This document shows, in pieces, positions 18,395-25,864 of a stretch of DNA of 64,000 nt. Position 1 is the stretch's first letter. Each line of letters opens with the position of its first letter. The DNA comes from Pseudomonas gregormendelii. GTDB taxonomy: Bacteria > Pseudomonadota > Gammaproteobacteria > Pseudomonadales > Pseudomonadaceae. The stretch is from NCBI RefSeq assembly GCF_017114825.1, contig NZ_JADEVO010000002.1, forward strand, positions 219,889 to 283,888, given 5' to 3'. Below the pieces are notes generated by a model, which did not search any database, was not told the DNA's origin, and worked only from the letters and a program-made list of their open reading frames with translations. The position numbers and the translations under genes were made by a program.

Positions 18395-19194
18395 GTCGTC
18401 AACCCCGAGCGTCCTCCGAGGCGGTGATCGAAGTCCGCGGCTTGTGCAATCGTTTCGGCAGCCAGAGCGTGCATGAGAATCTCGACCTGGACTTGTACAA
18501 AGGCGAGATCCTCGCCGTGGTCGGTGGTTCCGGCAGCGGCAAATCGGTGCTGTTGCGCAGCATCGTCGGCTTGCGCCAGCCCAGCGAGGGCATGGTGAAG
18601 GTCTTCGGGAAAAACCTGCCGGCCCTTCCCGAGCACGAGCGCTCGCTGGTGGAGCGCCGTTTTGGCGTGTTATTCCAGAAAGGCGCCCTGTTCTCCTCGC
18701 TGACCGTGACCGAGAACGTCGCCCTGCCCCTAATCGAGCACGCGGGGTTGAGCCGCAATGACGCCGAGCACCTGGCGGCGGTAAAGCTGGCCTTGGCGGG
18801 CTTGCCGCTGTCTGCTGCGGACAAGTACCCCGCTTCGCTGTCCGGCGGGATGATCAAGCGCGCCGCACTGGCTCGCGCGCTGGCGCTGGATCCGGACATC
18901 CTGTTTCTCGACGAGCCCACCGCCGGCCTTGATCCCATCGGCGCTGCCGCTTTCGACCAATTGATCCTGACCCTGCGTGATGCGCTGGGCTTGAGTGTGT
19001 TTCTGGTCACCCACGACCTGGACACCCTCTACACCATCACCGATCGAGTGGCGGTGCTGGCGCAGAAAAAAGTGCTGGTGGCGGATGCCATCGACGAGGT
19101 TTCGGAAACCGACGATGCGTGGATTCACGAATATTTCCACGGCCCTCGCGGCCGCGCGGCGCTGACTGCCGCTCAACAGCTCAACGAGGTCTGA
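18391..19194 (+). CDS. MlaF-type ABC transporter ATPase
   Basis: 267-residue cytoplasmic ATPase. Walker A is GGSGSGKS (about 46-53), the signature is LSGGMIKRAALARALA, Walker B is ILFLDEPTAGLDP and the switch His is in VTHDLD. The signature with MIKR is typical of MlaF proteins. Translation starts at GTG 18391, which overlaps the permease stop, so the two are translationally coupled. The C-terminal tail (WIHEYFHGPRGR) matches the MlaF extension that contacts the STAS domain of its partner. Confidence 0.94.
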   Translation: MSRQPRASSEAVIEVRGLCNRFGSQSVHENLDLDLYKGEILAVVGGSGSGKSVLLRSIVGLRQPSEGMVKVFGKNLPALPEHERSLVERRFGVLFQKGALFSSLTVTENVALPLIEHAGLSRNDAEHLAAVKLALAGLPLSAADKYPASLSGGMIKRAALARALALDPDILFLDEPTAGLDPIGAAAFDQLILTLRDALGLSVFLVTHDLDTLYTITDRVAVLAQKKVLVADAIDEVSETDDAWIHEYFHGPRGRAALTAAQQLNEV

Positions 19195-19195
19195 C

Positions 19196-20134
19196 ATGGA
19201 AACCCGAGCCCATCACGTACTGATCGGCCTGTTCACGGTAATTGTGGTGGCAGCCGCCCTGCTCTTCGGGCTCTGGCTGGCCAAGTCCAGTGTGGATACC
19301 GAGTTCAAGGACTACGAAATCGTGTTCAACGAGGCGGTCAGCGGCCTGTCCAAAGGCAGCGCCGTGCAATACAGCGGGATCAAGGTCGGCGACGTGGTGA
19401 CCCTGCGCCTGGACCCGAACGATCCGCGTCGGGTATTGGCGCGGATTCGCCTGGGCGGCGAGACGCCGATCAAGGAAGACACCCAGGCCAAACTGGCGCT
19501 GACCGGGATCACCGGCACGTCGATCATCCAGCTGAGCGGCGGCACGCCCCAGAGCCCGACGCTCAAGGGCAAGGACGGCAAACTGCCGGTGATCGTAGCG
19601 GCGCCGTCGCCCATCGCTCGCCTGCTGAACGACAGCAACGACCTGATGGCGGGCGTCAACACGCTGATGCACAACGCCAACCTGATGTTCTCCACGGAAA
19701 ACGTCGAGCGCATCAGCAAGACTCTGGAGCACCTGGAGCAGACGACTGGCACCATCGCAGACCAGCGCGGCGATATCCGCCAGGCCATGCAACAACTGGC
19801 ATCGGTGGGCAAGCAGGCGGGCGCGATGCTGGAACAGACCTCTGCGCTGATGCGCAATGCCAACGGCCTGCTCAATGATCAGGGCAAGCAGATGTTCGGC
19901 AGCGCCGAGCAGGCCATGAAGTCGCTGGAACAAAGCAGCGCCACCATCAATAAGCTGCTGTCCAGCAACCAGGACTCGCTCAACAATGGCATGCAGGGTC
20001 TTAACGGGCTCGCACCCGCTGTGCGAGAACTGCGCGATACGCTGACCTCGCTGCGCGCCATCTCCCAGCGCCTGGAAGCCAATCCCAGCGGATATCTGCT
20101 GGGCAACGACAAGAACAAGGAATTCACCCCATGA
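19196..20134 (+). CDS. MCE-domain (MlaD-type) lipid-binding protein
   Basis: The 312-residue periplasmic protein has a single N-terminal transmembrane anchor (about 10-29), one MCE domain (about 38-118, with GLSKGSAVQYSGIKVGDV and IKEDTQAKLALTGITGTSIIQL) and a long helical C-terminus rich in Gln/Ser/Ala that could form a coiled tube. Single-MCE proteins of this size oligomerise into hexameric rings for lipid passage. It starts one base after the ATPase stop and its stop overlaps the next start (ATGA). Confidence 0.93.
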   Translation: METRAHHVLIGLFTVIVVAAALLFGLWLAKSSVDTEFKDYEIVFNEAVSGLSKGSAVQYSGIKVGDVVTLRLDPNDPRRVLARIRLGGETPIKEDTQAKLALTGITGTSIIQLSGGTPQSPTLKGKDGKLPVIVAAPSPIARLLNDSNDLMAGVNTLMHNANLMFSTENVERISKTLEHLEQTTGTIADQRGDIRQAMQQLASVGKQAGAMLEQTSALMRNANGLLNDQGKQMFGSAEQAMKSLEQSSATINKLLSSNQDSLNNGMQGLNGLAPAVRELRDTLTSLRAISQRLEANPSGYLLGNDKNKEFTP

Positions 20135-20757
20135 AGCTGACCCGCGCCCTGCTCTTCACCGGTTTTGCGCTGATCAGTGCCTGCTCGATCCTGCCCAAGG
20201 CGGATCCGTCGGATGTGTACCGACTGCCATCGACTCAAGGCGCTGCTCCGGTCAGGCACGACGCCGTTCAGCCGTGGTCGTTGCGTCTGGCCAAACCCCA
20301 AGCAAGTCAGGCACTGAACAGCCCGAACATCGCCGTCATTCCCCAGGGCGACCTGATCAGCAGTTACAAAGCCTCGCGCTGGAGTGACCCTGCTCCCGTG
20401 TTGCTGCGCAATCGCCTGCTGGATGGCTTTCAGCGTGACGGCCGGGTAACGCTGCTAAGCACTGACGACAGCAACTTCCAGGCGGACCTGGAGCTCGGTG
20501 GCAATTTGCAGGCGTTCCAGACCGAGTATCAGGGTACGGCAGCTACCGTGGTGGTGCGTCTGGATGCGTTGTTGGTGCGCGGGTATGACCAGCGGATTCT
20601 CGCCAGTCGTCGCTTTGAAGTGCGCCAGCCGCTGACCGACGTGCAGGTGCCGGCCGTGGTGGCCGGGTTTGGCCTGGCGAGCGACCAGCTGACGGCGCAG
20701 GTGGTGGATTGGGCGGTGGCGCAAGGCCAAAAAGCAGCCCCGCTGCCGCGCCCATAA
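20131..20757 (+). CDS. ABC-type transport auxiliary lipoprotein (PqiC-like)
   Basis: The 208-residue lipoprotein has the lipobox LISAC, with the acylated Cys at 18, followed by the beta-rich domain of the PqiC/DUF330 family (SLRLAKPQ, IAVIPQGDLISSYKASRWSDPAPVLLRNRLLDGF-type strands). PqiC-type proteins sit in the outer membrane and dock MCE tubes or rings. Its presence as the fourth gene, overlapping the MCE gene by four bases, makes this operon closer to Pqi/Let-type than to canonical mlaFEDCB, which encodes a soluble MlaC instead. Confidence 0.9.
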   Translation: MKLTRALLFTGFALISACSILPKADPSDVYRLPSTQGAAPVRHDAVQPWSLRLAKPQASQALNSPNIAVIPQGDLISSYKASRWSDPAPVLLRNRLLDGFQRDGRVTLLSTDDSNFQADLELGGNLQAFQTEYQGTAATVVVRLDALLVRGYDQRILASRRFEVRQPLTDVQVPAVVAGFGLASDQLTAQVVDWAVAQGQKAAPLPRP

Positions 20758-20778
20758 ATCCGGCACATTCCCTCTCCA

Positions 20779-20877
20779 GGCGCGAGCTAGATCGCGAAGC
20801 GCTTGAGGGGGCCGCTGGGGGTCAGGTTGCCAGCGTTATCGTTCACGACCATCGCGAGCGAGCTCGCTCCTACAAGG
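20779..20877. repeat. REP doublet, family A (left arm decayed)
   Basis: The right arm, GACCATCGCGAGCGAGCTCG to 20877, is intact and preceded by the conserved tail in inverse orientation (GTTATCGTTCACGACC). The left arm around 20779-20799 is degenerate. Confidence 0.75.
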
Positions 20878-20885
20878 GGCCCTTG

Positions 20886-22115
20886 TTAGCCGAAGAACCA
20901 GTAGCAAACGCCGATTGCGCAGGCTACTCCGGCGAACTCCGCCAATAAAGCGCAGCCAACAGCATGCCGCGCACGCTGAATTCCTACCGCGCCGAAGTAC
21001 ACCGCCAACACATAAAACGTGGTTTCAGTGCTGCCCTGTATCGTCGCCGCCACCAACGCCGGGAAGCTGTCGACCCCAGACGTTTTCATGGTCTCGATCA
21101 ACATGGCGCGGGCGGCGCTGCCGGAGAAGGGCTTGACCATCGCGGTCGGTAGCGCGTCAACGAACCGCGTGTCCCAACCCGCCCACTCCACAAGGTGCCG
21201 AATGCCATCCAGGCCAAAATCCAGCGCGCCCGAGGCCCGCAACACGCCGACCGCGCAGAGCATCGCCACCAGGTACGGCAACAGATTCTTCGCTACATCG
21301 AAGCCTTCCTTCGCACCTTCGACGAACGCTTCATAGACCTTAACTTTGCGTAGCGCGCCAATCACCAGGAACAGCATGATCAGGCCAAACAGCGTCAGGT
21401 TGCCGAGAATGGAAGACAGGCCGGCCAATGCGGTGGCTGACAGCGTCGCCAGCAGTGCCATGAAGCCGCCGAGTGCCAGGGCACCGGGGATCATGTAGGC
21501 AAGCACCACCGGATCCCACAGACGCAGGCGTTGCATGAATGCCACGGATAGCAACCCAACCAGAGTCGAACAGCTGGTGGCCAGCAGGATCGGCAGGAAC
21601 ACCAGGGTTGGATCCGGCGCACCTTGCTGCGCCCGGTACATGAAGATCGTCACCGGCAGCAGCGTCAGCGAAGAGGCATTGAGCACCAGGAAGAGGATTT
21701 GCGCGTTGCTGGCAATGGTCGGGCTGGGGTTGAGCTCCTGCAGTGCCTTCATGGCTTTCAAGCCGATTGGTGTGGCAGCGTTGTCCAGGCCCAGGCCGTT
21801 GGCGGCGAAGTTGAGGGTGATCAGGCCGATCGCCGGGTGACCCGCCGGGACTTCCGGCATCAGCCGCAGGAACAGCGGCCCCAACGCTTTTGCCAACCAG
21901 TCGACGATGCCGGCTTTTTCGGCGATCCGCAGAAAGCCCAGCCAAAGGGTGAGGGTGCCAAACAACAGGACCATGACCTCGACCGACAACTTGGCCATGG
22001 CGAAAATGCTCTCCACCATCGCGGCAAAGATCCCGGCGTTGCCGCCAATCAACCACTGCGCCAGCGCTGATACGGCGGCCACGATGAAGAAGCCAAGCCA
22101 CAGGCCATTAAGCAT
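20886..22115 (-). CDS. Nucleoside-recognition (Gate) domain membrane protein, SpmA-SpmB fusion
   Basis: 409 residues with two successive Gate domains: an SpmA-like half (about 1-200; TLNFAANGLGLDNAATPIGLK) and an SpmB-like half (about 215-409; KPFSGSAARAMLIETMK and GSTETTFYVLAVYFGAVGI). In Bacillus the two halves are separate spore-maturation proteins; in non-sporulating proteobacteria the fused form has no established role. The Gate fold is related to nucleoside transporters. The start at 22115 is followed by a typical membrane N-terminus MLNGLWLGFFIVAAV. It is single, between a REP and a terminator. Confidence 0.9.
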   Translation of the reverse strand: MLNGLWLGFFIVAAVSALAQWLIGGNAGIFAAMVESIFAMAKLSVEVMVLLFGTLTLWLGFLRIAEKAGIVDWLAKALGPLFLRLMPEVPAGHPAIGLITLNFAANGLGLDNAATPIGLKAMKALQELNPSPTIASNAQILFLVLNASSLTLLPVTIFMYRAQQGAPDPTLVFLPILLATSCSTLVGLLSVAFMQRLRLWDPVVLAYMIPGALALGGFMALLATLSATALAGLSSILGNLTLFGLIMLFLVIGALRKVKVYEAFVEGAKEGFDVAKNLLPYLVAMLCAVGVLRASGALDFGLDGIRHLVEWAGWDTRFVDALPTAMVKPFSGSAARAMLIETMKTSGVDSFPALVAATIQGSTETTFYVLAVYFGAVGIQRARHAVGCALLAEFAGVACAIGVCYWFFG

Positions 22116-22166
22116 CAGTCAAATCCCCCAAAGAATGCGGCGAATGATAGCGGGGTAGCCAGAAAC

Positions 22167-22196
22167 GACAAACCCCGGATTTCTCCGGGGGTTGTC
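22167..22196 (-). terminator. Stem-loop between spmAB-like and gltP genes
   Basis: GACAAACCCCGGA pairs with TCCGGGGGTTGTC (one extra G) around a short loop. It lies downstream of gltP and upstream of the Gate-domain gene, so it would end minus-strand transcripts from gltP. Confidence 0.6.
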
Positions 22197-22239
22197 TGGA
22201 ACTGCTGGCGGCCCATTTACATGGATGGCCTCAACCTAC

Positions 22240-22321
22240 TGTAGGAGCTGCCGAAGGCTGCGATCTTTTGATCTGGCTTTTAAAAAAAATCAAAAGATCG
22301 CAGCCTTCGGCAGCTCCTACA
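22240..22321. repeat. Inverted repeat, family B, with 33-bp perfect arms
   Basis: TGTAGGAGCTGCCGAAGGCT at 22240 continues to a 33-base arm ending in TTTTGAT, matched perfectly by the inverse at 22289-22321 around a 16-base loop. It is the best preserved of three family-B copies (others at 50548 and 60203). Confidence 0.92.
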
Positions 22322-22328
22322 GAGTGAT

Positions 22329-22373
22329 CTGCCCCCCAAAAGTCATGATGAATGTTCAACATTTTGGGGGCAG
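22329..22373 (-). terminator. Stem-loop at the 3' end of gltP
   Basis: CTGCCCCCCAAAA (22329-22341) pairs with TTTTGGGGGCAG (22362-22373) with one extra C. On the minus strand it starts about 11 bases after the gltP stop; the T run is inside the stem. Confidence 0.6.
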
Positions 22374-22384
22374 ACCAGCGTGCG

Positions 22385-23716
22385 TCAGTTTTTGGAAACT
22401 TCACCTGCCGGCAGTTTTTCCTTGCTGCGCCAGTGCGGCAACGAGTTCCAGTAGCGTTGGCCCTTGGCATCGTCGTACATGCCTTCCCAGCGGGAGATGA
22501 CCAGGACCGCCAAAGCGTTGCCGATCACGTTCAGTGCGGTACGGGCCATGTCCATGATGCGGTCGACACCGGCGATGAAAGCCAGGCCTTCCAATGGAAT
22601 ACCCACGCTGCCCAGGGTCGCCAGCAGCACCACGAAGGACACGCCCGGCACGCCGGCGATGCCTTTGGAGGTTACCATCAGGGTCAACACCAGCAGCAGT
22701 TGCTGGCTGATCGACAGGTCAATGCCGTACAGCTGGGCAATGAAGATTGCCGCGATGCTCTGATACAGCGTCGAGCCGTCGAGGTTGAAGGAGTAGCCGG
22801 TCGGTACCACAAAGCTGCAGATGGCTTTCGGCGCGCCGTACGCTTCCATTTTCTCGATAACCCGCGGCAGCACGGTTTCGGAGCTGGCGGTGGAGTAGGC
22901 CAGTACCAGCTCATCCTTGAAGATGCGCATCAGCTTGATCACCGAGAAGCCGAACAGGCGAGCAATCAGGCCCAGCACCATGAAGGCGAAGAAGGCAATA
23001 GCGAAGTAAACCAGCAGCACCAGTTTGGCCAGTGGCAGCAGGGACGCGAAGCCGAAGTTGGCCACGGTCACCGCGATCAGTGCGAACACGCCGATCGGGG
23101 CATAGTTCATGATCATGTGGGTGACCTTGAACATGCTTTCCGACACGCCCTGGAACAGGGTGACCAGCGGATCGCGCAATTCCGGTTTCAGGCTCGACAG
23201 ACCGAGGCCGAACAATACCGAGAAGAAAATGATCGGAAGCATCTCGCCGCGAGCAATGGCCGCGAAGATATTCGACGGGATCAGGTTGAGAATGGTCTCG
23301 ATGAACGCGTGTTCATGCTGGACCTCGGCAGCTGTGGCCTGGTACTTGGAGATATCCACAGTGCCCAGGGTGCTCATGTCGATGCCGGAGCCCGGGTGGA
23401 ACAGGTTGGCCAGTACCAGCCCGACGACGATGGCGATCGTGGTGACCACTTCGAAGTAGAGGATGGTCTTGAGGCCGATGCTGCCGAGCTTTTTCGCGTC
23501 ACCGACGCCTGCAATGCCGACGATCAACGAAGAGATTACGATCGGAATCACGATCATCTTGATCAGACGGATAAAGATATCGCCTGCCGGTTGCAGAACG
23601 TTACTGATCCACCAGGCTTTTTCGGCACCGAAATGGTTGAGCAGCGCACCGATTGCAATCCCCAATACCAGACCGATGAGGATCTGCCAGGCGAGGCTAA
23701 GCTTTGCCTTCTTCAT
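22385..23716 (-). CDS. gltP: Proton/glutamate-aspartate symporter
   Basis: 443-residue DAACS-family inner-membrane carrier. The hallmark regions are STASSETVLPR (reentrant loop HP1), VVPTGYSFNLDGSTLYQS (NMDGT-like motif in TM7) and GIAGVPGVSFVVLLATLGSVGIP (HP2). The start at 23716 (MKKAKLSLAWQI) has AAGGGTAAAG upstream. Its place before the Ivy-like/DUF1328/algB genes matches other Pseudomonas genomes, where it is named gltP; C4-dicarboxylate uptake is the alternative within the family. Confidence 0.93.
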   Translation of the reverse strand: MKKAKLSLAWQILIGLVLGIAIGALLNHFGAEKAWWISNVLQPAGDIFIRLIKMIVIPIVISSLIVGIAGVGDAKKLGSIGLKTILYFEVVTTIAIVVGLVLANLFHPGSGIDMSTLGTVDISKYQATAAEVQHEHAFIETILNLIPSNIFAAIARGEMLPIIFFSVLFGLGLSSLKPELRDPLVTLFQGVSESMFKVTHMIMNYAPIGVFALIAVTVANFGFASLLPLAKLVLLVYFAIAFFAFMVLGLIARLFGFSVIKLMRIFKDELVLAYSTASSETVLPRVIEKMEAYGAPKAICSFVVPTGYSFNLDGSTLYQSIAAIFIAQLYGIDLSISQQLLLVLTLMVTSKGIAGVPGVSFVVLLATLGSVGIPLEGLAFIAGVDRIMDMARTALNVIGNALAVLVISRWEGMYDDAKGQRYWNSLPHWRSKEKLPAGEVSKN

Positions 23717-24429
23717 ATCTTTACCCTTACTTGCGTTTGACTCAGGCAGATGCGCGGAACAGGAACGCTCATGGCGAAAAAGTCTTGTGCATCGGCCTCC
23801 GTATAAGGTGCCCCGGAGCGCTTGTTGGTAGCTCTCTGGCAGGCGAAAAAAGGCGCAACTATTCCGATGCAAGGCAGCGACGTCTAATGCCGTAAACGCC
23901 TACCCTATGCCGAATCGGCATGAGCTTTTTTAATCGAAACTGGCGTCCCAACCGGTTCGAATACGACATTTCGGCAGGCAAAAGTGCCGTGAACCGGCCA
24001 TTACAGCGGGTATTGAGTGTTTTTTGATCAATCGTAGAAAGGGATTTTTGGCGCAAAATTCGCTGATCAGAAAGTCAAATAGCCTTGAAAAATCAGGTTA
24101 TTTTTCTCGATGTACGGTCGCCAGGAAACACCGGGAAATGTATTTTTCCGGTGAAATTGATTCGAATTGTAGAGAGGAAGGTGCAAACGAGGATTGAGTG
24201 CTAACCGAATGCCTCGATTGCATAAGCTCTTCGCAGGTTCGTCGACATTGAATATCGCGAACCTGCGTCGCAGCTTTTTTCCTGACCCGGCCCTTGCGCA
24301 GGTACTCCCTGTACCCGTAGGTCACTGCGCCCCTGAAACAGGCAGAGCGTCCCGGCCCCCTGGTCATGCGCCTGCCGTCATCGGGCAGTGCATCGGAAAG
24401 ACGCCTGGCGGCCTCTTTCTATTTCAAAC
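23717..24429. other. 713-base gap without a convincing gene
   Basis: It holds the gltP promoter region (minus strand) and a dyad ATGCCGAATCGGCAT at 23907-23921 followed by a T-run, which could be an operator or a small terminator. The section 24000-24190 is AT-rich. An open frame at 24098-24367 on the minus strand has no ribosome-binding site and is Arg/Ser-rich; I do not call it. No RNA gene was recognised. Confidence 0.5.
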
Positions 24430-24894
24430 TCAGTACCACTTTGGATCTTTTTTCAGTTGTTCCATCAACAGGTTCTGCATGCCCTCATCGGGCTTGCCGA
24501 GGAACCGGTAAGTAGCATGTCGGGTCGGCGACTTGTCAGCCGGCAGCCCGGCTGGCACTTCAACCAGCATCCCGTAGGCGTCATCCTTGTCGAAGCTGAC
24601 AGCAACGATCAGACGCTTGTTCAGACAGGTCGCCTGCGATTCGCATAGCGGTCCTACAAGGTACTTGTCGCCATCCTCTTCCACTGCATTCATTTGCTCG
24701 GCGTCTCCGGACAGGTTCATCACCCATTCCGGCAGGCGTTCTTCCTTCTTCACCACGCCTTGCCAGGTTTCGCGATACTGCGGATCGGAATTCAACAGCT
24801 CGTTGACCCGCGTCTGGCCATCATTGGCCGCCATCGCCATGGCACTGCCGCCCAGTAGCAGGGCGGCTGCCAGTGTCTTCAACGAGACGTTCAT
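24430..24894 (-). CDS. Ivy-like (inhibitor of vertebrate lysozyme family) periplasmic protein
   Basis: 154 residues with a cleaved signal peptide (about 1-22, AMAMA then ANDG). The mature part follows the Ivy fold: TWQGVVKKEERLPEWVM, YLVGPLCESQATCLNKRLIV and a C-terminal GKPDEGMQNLLMEQLKKDPKW. In Escherichia coli Ivy the lysozyme-plugging loop is CKPHDC; here the two Cys (84 and 90) enclose ESQAT, so the loop is one residue longer and lacks the histidine. The lysozyme-inhibiting role is therefore uncertain. It starts 2 bases after the DUF1328 gene stop and is likely co-translated with it. Confidence 0.85.
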   Translation of the reverse strand: MNVSLKTLAAALLLGGSAMAMAANDGQTRVNELLNSDPQYRETWQGVVKKEERLPEWVMNLSGDAEQMNAVEEDGDKYLVGPLCESQATCLNKRLIVAVSFDKDDAYGMLVEVPAGLPADKSPTRHATYRFLGKPDEGMQNLLMEQLKKDPKWY

Positions 24895-24896
24895 GT

Positions 24897-25085
<189 letters not shown>

Positions 25086-25143
25086 TTAGAGGTGATGCTT
25101 TGTGGTGCTTTTCCCGGCGCAAGCAGCGCGCCAAGTCTGGTGA

Positions 25144-25431
25144 TCAGAACACCCAGCGCTCCTGACGAGGCATCTCATTCGCAGGCTGTGCCTGGTCGAC
25201 GTCCATCATCCGCAGGGGGGTGCTATCTGCCGCTTGACTGCTGGCGGCACTGAAGTGGGTTTGAGTCGGATATTTGAATGACAGCTGCGGCGCTTCCTGC
25301 TGCTGGCTCTGCTCCCAACGCTGGAATTGCTGGCCGCCAATCAATGTGATCAAAAGCGCAAGTACAGCGAACAGACCTTGCTGGATGTGCAGGGGCGAGA
25401 TGCGCAATTGGGCGGCACGTTGGCGATTCAT
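25144..25431 (-). CDS. Small membrane-anchored hypothetical protein
   Basis: The 95-residue protein has a basic N-terminus (MNRQRAAQLR), one hydrophobic helix (about 17-33, GLFAVLALLITLIGG) and a Gln/Ser/Ala-rich tail ending in QERWVF. The GGAGGAG ribosome-binding site supports the start at 25431; the longer frame to 25512 lacks one. No family recognised. The topology suggests a periplasmic tail. Confidence 0.65.
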   Translation of the reverse strand: MNRQRAAQLRISPLHIQQGLFAVLALLITLIGGQQFQRWEQSQQQEAPQLSFKYPTQTHFSAASSQAADSTPLRMMDVDQAQPANEMPRQERWVF

Positions 25432-25864
25432 CCGGAAACTCCTCCCACTTCGGTGGTGATCTTGTTGTGGGCGATCTTTTGCCCTGATTACCCAGAGTAT
25501 TGCAGCCTGCATGCCAGCTTTTTAATAAGAAAAAAGTGTTTAAAAACAATGACTTAAAAGATTGTTGAAAATCACATTGAACGCATCCTGCACGATGGGC
25601 TCTCTACGGTCGTGCGTAATGCACGATAATGCCGTAGGAACTTTCATTCTTTTTGAATTGAGAGGAGGGCGCGGATGTCAGAAATGGACGTGGGCAATTG
25701 CCCTAAACACCGTATTTCACAAAAAATCCTGTTAAATCAAGCCTTTGTCTGACGAGGCGGTAGATAGCTACCCTTCCCTTGATGAAAAGGCACAGAATTG
25801 ACCATGCAACTTGCCCGATTTTTCCGGGACTAACCTAAGATCATTCTTTATGGAGCGTAGGAAA
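25432..25864. other. Promoter region upstream of algB
   Basis: 433 bases, partly AT-rich. GCACGA occurs twice in direct orientation (TGCACGAT at 25589-25596 and 25620-25627, 31 bases apart) with an inverted TCGTGC between (25610-25615), suggesting a regulator site. GAACTT at 25638 has no matching TCTGA downstream, so I do not call an AlgU promoter. Confidence 0.45.

Noticed and set aside
22352..23740. 462-codon plus-strand frame opposite gltP
   Set aside because: Antisense shadow: the minus strand has the complete DAACS transporter with all motifs.
23907..23921. ATGCCGAATCGGCAT dyad as a terminator
   Set aside because: The loop would be a single base for the full stem, and no plus-strand gene ends nearby; kept only as a possible operator.
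24098..24367. Open frame of 89 codons on the minus strand in the gltP/Ivy gap
   Set aside because: No ribosome-binding site, Arg/Ser-rich translation without a recognisable pattern, partly in AT-rich DNA. A small real gene cannot be ruled out.
25638..25660. Possible AlgU promoter upstream of algB (GAACTT)
   Set aside because: No TCTGA-like -10 box lies 16-17 bases downstream; the bases there read GAGAGG.
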